Shown: positions 6,029 to 8,905 of the stretch, in pieces
How positions within the stretch are numbered: position 1 is the stretch's first letter
Layout: each line of letters opens with the position of its first letter
Source of the DNA: Oscillospiraceae bacterium
Lineage (GTDB): Bacteria; Bacillota; Clostridia; Oscillospirales; Ruminococcaceae
NCBI GenBank assembly: GCA_016295545.1
Contig: JAEDLA010000045.1
Span: 1-8,905, forward strand
Reading direction: 5' to 3'
Length of the DNA stretch: 8,905 nt
Notes under the pieces: model-generated
Told to the model about the DNA's origin: nothing
What the model saw: only the letters and a program-made list of their open reading frames with translations
Databases searched by the model: none
Translations under genes and position numbers: made by a program

Positions 6029-6895
6029 ATGAGTAAAAAGAAATCTGTTATGCAGCCCATAATCACAATAATTGCTGTGACATTTTCGGCTTTTCTAATG
6101 GCACTGGATACAAAAACCTTTGTTAATACGGGTGGACTTTATCCCGGAGGTGTTACAGGACTTACCATACTGATACAGCGTGCCGTTGAAATGCTGATAC
6201 ACGTTACTCTGCCGTTCAGTCTGGTGAATATTCTGCTGAATGCAGTTCCGGTATATATAGGCTTCCGCTATATAGGAAAAAGATTTACGCTGTATTCCTG
6301 CCTTATGATTGTCCTGAACAGCCTTTTCACCGACCTGATTCCGCCGTATATCATCACTGAGGACGTTCTGCTTATCAGTATTTTCGGCGGAATAATTCAC
6401 GGTCTAACTGTCAGTATCTGCCTGAATGTGAATGCGACCTCCGGCGGAACTGACTTCATTTCTATTTTCCTGTCAGAAAGACGTGGCATTGATTCTTTCA
6501 ATATAATTCTCGGCTTCAACGCTATTATCCTTTGTATAGCAGGACTTATTTTCGGCTGGGATAAGGCTCTGTATTCAATTATTTTCCAGTACGCTTCTAC
6601 GGCGGTACTTCATATTCTCTATAAGAAGTATCAGCAAAGCACACTGTTTATCGTTACAACAAAGCCTGCTAAGGTATGCGAAGCTATTTACAAGGTCAGT
6701 ATGCACGGTGCTACCATTCTTGAGGGCGAGGGTTCCTATGAGCAATGCGAAAGAAACGTAGTTTATTCTGTCGTATCTGCCGCCCAGACGAAAAAGGTTA
6801 TCCATGCCGTCAGAGACGCTGATCCGGACGTATTTATCAATGAAGTAAAAACTCAGAAGCTGTCCGGACGATTTTATCACCCTAAAGAACAGTAA
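6029..6895 (+). CDS. YitT family membrane protein (DUF161 and DUF2179 domains)
   Basis: The 288-residue protein has an N-terminal membrane part with about five hydrophobic segments (roughly 10-26, 62-82, 87-106, 112-134 and 157-176). It also carries the conserved glycine-rich stretches GGLYPGGVTG (35-44) and TSGGTDF (137-143) seen in YitT proteins. The soluble C-terminal domain (about 203-283) shows the DUF2179 pattern: GATILEGEGSYE (227-238), then DPDVFINEV (265-273) and a final SGRFY. Length and order are typical of the family. The biochemical role is not established, though membership is clear. AAGGGGG (6017-6023) lies five bases before the ATG. The gene is divergent from the xylanase gene and is followed by a strong hairpin, so it is probably transcribed alone. 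Confidence 0.93.
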   Translation: MSKKKSVMQPIITIIAVTFSAFLMALDTKTFVNTGGLYPGGVTGLTILIQRAVEMLIHVTLPFSLVNILLNAVPVYIGFRYIGKRFTLYSCLMIVLNSLFTDLIPPYIITEDVLLISIFGGIIHGLTVSICLNVNATSGGTDFISIFLSERRGIDSFNIILGFNAIILCIAGLIFGWDKALYSIIFQYASTAVLHILYKKYQQSTLFIVTTKPAKVCEAIYKVSMHGATILEGEGSYEQCERNVVYSVVSAAQTKKVIHAVRDADPDVFINEVKTQKLSGRFYHPKEQ

Positions 6896-6896
6896 C

Positions 6897-6938
6897 AACA
6901 AAAGCCGCAGAAGAATTTTCTTTTGCGGCTTTTATATT
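6897..6938. terminator. Bidirectional terminator between convergent genes
   Basis: AAAAGCCGCA (6900-6909) pairs with TGCGGCTTTT (6924-6933), and the stem continues inward through GAAGA/TCTTT to a short loop. T-rich tails lie on both sides (TTTTATATT rightward, TTTTGTTGTT leftward). It sits four bases after the YitT stop and about 36 bases beyond the lipoprotein stop, so it should serve both. Confidence 0.88.
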
Positions 6939-6968
6939 AATATGCTGAATCAGTATATAACCTGCTTA

Positions 6969-7658
6969 TCAGGAAAGCCCCGTATCTGTGACAGTGAAGC
7001 TGACCTCCACATCAGTCCAGCCCTCATCAAAAGCGGAACGGTCGATTATCACTGAGGAATAATCGGAACTTCCGGCAACAGAGCCTTCCGGAGAATGAGC
7101 GTCCATAGGAGGAGTGGATATCCATTCGTTATATATATTGGCACGCATTTCCACACCGTCATCGGAGGAGGTGTAGTTTTTAGTTTTCAGTGGAATCTCC
7201 TTGCCGTTGACCTTGATGCTGTTTATCACAATTGACATATTGGGGAATTTTGTAGTACCGTCCTTGACGATAATTGCCGCAAATGAACAGCCTGAGGGAG
7301 TATAGCTGCCGTAAACACTGCCTGTTGTTTTATAGCGGAAGCCTTTTGTATCGGTAGTGATTTTCACGGTATAGTCTCCGTCTCCGGTGATAGAAGCGTT
7401 CTCAGCGCCGTAAGCAAGCATGAGACCGTCCTCCTCGTCCTTGCCCCAGTACTGTATCCACCACCTGCCGTCAACGATAGCAAGATAAGCGTCACCTGAC
7501 TGAGCAACAGCAGGTTCTTCAAGTCCCTCAACGTTAATAGGCGCCGGTTCAACTACGGAATCCGAAGATTCGGAACCGGATTTTTTATTACAGCTGGTCA
7601 GAGCAGCAGTCCCCATAAGACAGGCAAGGAAACCGGCAATTATTCTTTTTTTATTCAT
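6969..7658 (-). CDS. Predicted lipoprotein of unknown function, possible beta-sandwich domain
   Basis: The 229-residue product has a clear lipoprotein signal: charged MNKKR, a hydrophobic stretch (6-19) and lipobox LTSC with Cys23 as the lipid-modified residue. A Ser/Glu-rich linker (24-54) leads to a folded domain (about 55-226). This domain is rich in alternating polar and hydrophobic stretches, with an aromatic cluster WWIQYW (66-71) and GDGDYTVKI (92-100). Such features suggest an all-beta, perhaps carbohydrate-binding-like module at the cell surface, but I do not recognise a named family. AGAGG lies ten bases before the ATG; an earlier ATG after it is out of frame and hits a stop within five codons. 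Two consecutive stops (TGA, TAA) end the gene. It lies 67 bp behind the MarR-type gene with no clear promoter or terminator between, so co-transcription is likely. Confidence 0.85.
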   Translation of the reverse strand: MNKKRIIAGFLACLMGTAALTSCNKKSGSESSDSVVEPAPINVEGLEEPAVAQSGDAYLAIVDGRWWIQYWGKDEEDGLMLAYGAENASITGDGDYTVKITTDTKGFRYKTTGSVYGSYTPSGCSFAAIIVKDGTTKFPNMSIVINSIKVNGKEIPLKTKNYTSSDDGVEMRANIYNEWISTPPMDAHSPEGSVAGSSDYSSVIIDRSAFDEGWTDVEVSFTVTDTGLS

Positions 7659-7725
7659 AAAGCATAAACCTCTTTCTTGTATGTATTACTATTCCCTGAA
7701 CATATACGCTCCGTATTGTGCTGGT

Positions 7726-8259
7726 CTACTCTATTTTCGGCGGTGTATCGTTGCTGCCTGCAATAAGCTCCTCAAGGGCGCAGTGAAGCTTTAACGGGAA
7801 TTTTACTTTGTCATCAGCTTCGGTGTCCTCAATTTTCTTCATTTCAGTGAAAAGCCTGTAAAGATAGCCGTAAAGCTCCTCTTTTTCCTTTTCAGAGAAG
7901 CAACGGAAAATGCGCTGGTCATAATCATCAAAAATCTGACGCTGATTTCTGATGACCTCACGTCCCTTGTCGGTGAGGGTAAGCCTTTTGCAGCGGAGGT
8001 TGTCTTTGTCAACCGTTTTTGTAATAAAGCCTGCCTTTTGAAGCCTTTTGGTAGAGGTTGCAACGGATGCAGGAGAAACATTAAGCTGTTCAGCAATAAC
8101 CGACTGAGTGCAGTTTTCGTGCTTCTCAATAGTGAGCATTATAGCTACCTGACCGAAATGCAGAGGAGAATCGTTGGTACTTCTCCGGATAAAAAAGCGC
8201 CGGAGTATAGTAATGCCTTCAATAAGGTCGATAAGCTTTTTATTTTTGATATTATCCAA
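7726..8259 (-). CDS. MarR family transcriptional regulator
   Basis: The 177-residue protein is a DNA-binding regulator with a winged helix-turn-helix (about 33-98). The recognition helix region reads SPASVATSTKRLQKAGF (62-78), and the wing with KTVDKDNLR (81-89) leads into the family pattern LTLTDKGREV (93-102). Helices on both ends (about 5-25 and 105-145) would form the dimer interface; the C-terminal tail of some 30 residues is a little longer than usual. The start is TTG at 8259, chosen because AAGGAGG lies seven bases upstream. It precedes the lipoprotein gene in the same direction and is divergent from the glutaredoxin gene. A perfect palindrome in its leader suggests autoregulation. 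The ligand or signal is unknown; the HENC segment holds Cys50, and Cys90 lies in the wing, but redox sensing is only a guess. Confidence 0.93.
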   Translation of the reverse strand: MDNIKNKKLIDLIEGITILRRFFIRRSTNDSPLHFGQVAIMLTIEKHENCTQSVIAEQLNVSPASVATSTKRLQKAGFITKTVDKDNLRCKRLTLTDKGREVIRNQRQIFDDYDQRIFRCFSEKEKEELYGYLYRLFTEMKKIEDTEADDKVKFPLKLHCALEELIAGSNDTPPKIE

Positions 8260-8266
8260 ATCAACA

Positions 8267-8273
8267 CCTCCTT
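8267..8273 (-). promoter_or_regulatory. Ribosome binding site deciding the TTG start of the MarR gene
   Basis: AAGGAGG on the minus strand, with a seven-base spacer to TTG at 8259-8257. No ATG lies at a suitable distance in this frame, so the near-perfect site supports the non-ATG start. Confidence 0.8.
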
Positions 8274-8296
8274 ATACTGTTTACACGGGTTAACGA

Positions 8297-8308
8297 TTAA
8301 ACGTTTAA
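8297..8308. promoter_or_regulatory. Candidate MarR operator, 12-bp palindrome
   Basis: TTAAACGTTTAA is a perfect palindrome, flanked at 8289-8294 by a second short palindrome, GTTAAC. TTAA-containing units recur about every seven bases. It lies about 12-24 bases downstream of the predicted start of the MarR transcript, where a bound repressor would block elongation or initiation. Confidence 0.5.
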
Positions 8309-8326
8309 CAGTTATAAGCATTTAAT

Positions 8327-8354
8327 ATTATACCATAAATACGAAAAATGTCAA
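8327..8354 (-). promoter_or_regulatory. Promoter of the MarR-lipoprotein operon
   Basis: On the minus strand TTGACA (8354-8349), a 16-bp spacer and TATAAT (8332-8327) are present, with an extended -10 TG (TGGTATAAT). The predicted start near 8320 gives a leader of about 60 bases that includes the palindrome. Confidence 0.82.
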
Positions 8355-8385
8355 GTCATTTTTACTGAATTTTATGTGACATTTT
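8345..8385. repeat. 9-bp inverted repeat across the MarR promoter -35 box
   Basis: AAAATGTCA (8345-8353) and TGACATTTT (8377-8385) are perfect inverted copies 23 bp apart. The first copy covers most of the -35 box of the MarR promoter. It could be a regulator site or a chance product of AT-rich DNA. Confidence 0.45.
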
Positions 8386-8443
8386 ATGAAGCAGAAACAA
8401 CTGCCGGTTACACGGAAATCAATTTTACTATAACCGTAATGTG

Positions 8444-8449
8444 TATAAT
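8444..8449 (+). promoter_or_regulatory. Probable -10 box of the glutaredoxin-like gene
   Basis: TATAAT, preceded by GTG, predicts a start near 8456 and a leader of about 36 bases. No good -35 box is seen at the right distance, so the promoter may need an activator or be weak. CGGTTA (8405-8410) and TAACCG (8431-8436) form a short inverted repeat around the -35 zone. Confidence 0.5.
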
Positions 8450-8491
8450 TCTGCTTACTATGAGCAAAATAATTGCGAAGGGGGCGATTTT

Positions 8492-8725
8492 ATGATAAAA
8501 TTATATTCATCTAACCAGTGTGTGTGGTGTCAGCGGCTGAAAAGCTACCTCGATTCTAAAAATATCAGCTACAGGGAGCTTAATGTCTGCTCTGAACAAA
8601 ATGCCGCTGATTTATACAGACTTTCGGGGCAGAATGCCGTTCCGGTGACGGTTATTGGAAATACAGTTATTGTTGGCTTCGATAAGACTGCAATTGACAG
8701 GGAACTGGAAAAAATTCAGCAATAG
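8492..8725 (+). CDS. Small glutaredoxin-like protein (NrdH/YruB type)
   Basis: The 77-residue product has a thioredoxin-like fold pattern. The redox motif CVWC (10-13) follows the first strand, the cis-proline segment AVPVTVIG (49-56) lies in the expected place, and VGFDKTAID (61-69) matches the C-terminal helix start seen in small bacterial glutaredoxins. It likely acts in the cytoplasm as a dithiol reductant; whether it serves ribonucleotide reductase or another partner cannot be told. The ATG at 8492 is chosen because AAGGGGG (8478-8484) is seven bases upstream and the probable -10 box lies at 8444-8449. An upstream in-frame GTG at 8441 overlaps that box. It is divergent from the MarR gene and shares its control region. 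A third cysteine, C33, lies outside the active site. Confidence 0.92.
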   Translation: MIKLYSSNQCVWCQRLKSYLDSKNISYRELNVCSEQNAADLYRLSGQNAVPVTVIGNTVIVGFDKTAIDRELEKIQQ

Positions 8726-8731
8726 ACAGCG

Positions 8732-8756
8732 GCAGGGCAGTTTCATACTGTCCTGC
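8732..8756 (+). other. Stable hairpin behind the glutaredoxin-like gene
   Basis: GCAGGGCAGT (8732-8741) pairs over 10 bp, with one wobble, with ACTGTCCTGC (8747-8756) around loop TTCAT, six bases after the stop codon. No T-run follows, so it may protect the message 3' end or act as an imperfect terminator. Confidence 0.6.
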
Positions 8757-8898
8757 TCAGTCACCTTTATCGGGGAGAATCATCAGACGATTTTTTCAAC
8801 AAAACAGCGTAGAATTAATTTAAATAAAAAATTATATTGAAGCTTCGTCTTTTTACCTTGCCGCAGTCACTTATTATTAAAAGACTGTTGAATACAAT

Positions 8899-8905
8899 CG
8901 GAGGA
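8899..8905 (+). promoter_or_regulatory. Ribosome-binding-site-like sequence at the right edge
   Basis: The window ends in TCGGAGGA, which resembles a strong ribosome binding site and suggests a rightward gene starting a few bases outside. The 140 bases before it (8757-8898) are AT-rich and show no gene. Confidence 0.35.

Noticed and set aside
6095..6400. 101-codon minus-strand frame inside the YitT-family gene
   Set aside because: It is antisense to a well-supported membrane protein gene, with no ribosome binding site or family resemblance.
8441..8491. N-terminal extension of the glutaredoxin-like protein from GTG at 8441
   Set aside because: The extension overlaps the -10 box and has no ribosome binding site; the ATG at 8492 has AAGGGGG seven bases upstream and matches the usual protein length.
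1..8905. CRISPR array, insertion sequence, phage or defence cluster
   Set aside because: No regularly spaced repeats, terminal inverted repeats, transposase, or Cas, restriction or toxin-antitoxin-like proteins could be recognised on either strand.

Overview
The window looks like chromosomal DNA from an anaerobic, fibre-degrading Firmicute close to Ruminococcus (Oscillospiraceae). The evidence is a secreted xylan-degrading enzyme carrying a dockerin, AGGAGG-type ribosome binding sites, near-consensus housekeeping promoters (TTGACA, 17 bp, TATAAT) and a fairly low G+C content by eye. The genus is inferred from protein architecture and was not tested by a search.

Layout from left to right. Positions 1-140 hold a consensus leftward promoter for a gene outside the window. 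A rightward promoter then drives a two-gene ABC exporter operon: an ATPase with a TTG start, overlapping an ABC-2 permease of NatB-like layout, ending in a hairpin terminator. Next come two divergent tRNA genes, tRNA-Lys(UUU) leftward and tRNA-Arg(ACG) rightward, each with its own near-perfect promoter and terminator. Three hairpins sit between tRNA-Arg and the end of the large leftward gene.

The centre is a 960-residue secreted protein on the minus strand: signal peptide, GH30 glucuronoxylanase, CBM22, dockerin, CE1 esterase. It joins backbone cutting at glucuronic-acid-substituted xylan, xylan binding, docking to a cellulosome-like scaffold, and probable ester removal in one chain. A 273-bp divergent region separates it from a YitT-family membrane protein; that region holds both promoters and a 13-bp direct repeat.

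The right part has a convergent terminator, then a leftward pair (MarR-type regulator followed by a lipoprotein of unknown function) and a divergent small glutaredoxin-like protein. The regulator's leader contains a perfect 12-bp palindrome, a good candidate autoregulatory operator. The last bases look like a ribosome binding site for a gene beyond the right edge.

I found no CRISPR array, insertion sequence, phage gene or recognisable defence system. The most notable content is the multi-domain xylanase/esterase, the uncharacterised lipoprotein linked to the MarR regulator, and the repeats and palindromes in the two divergent control regions.
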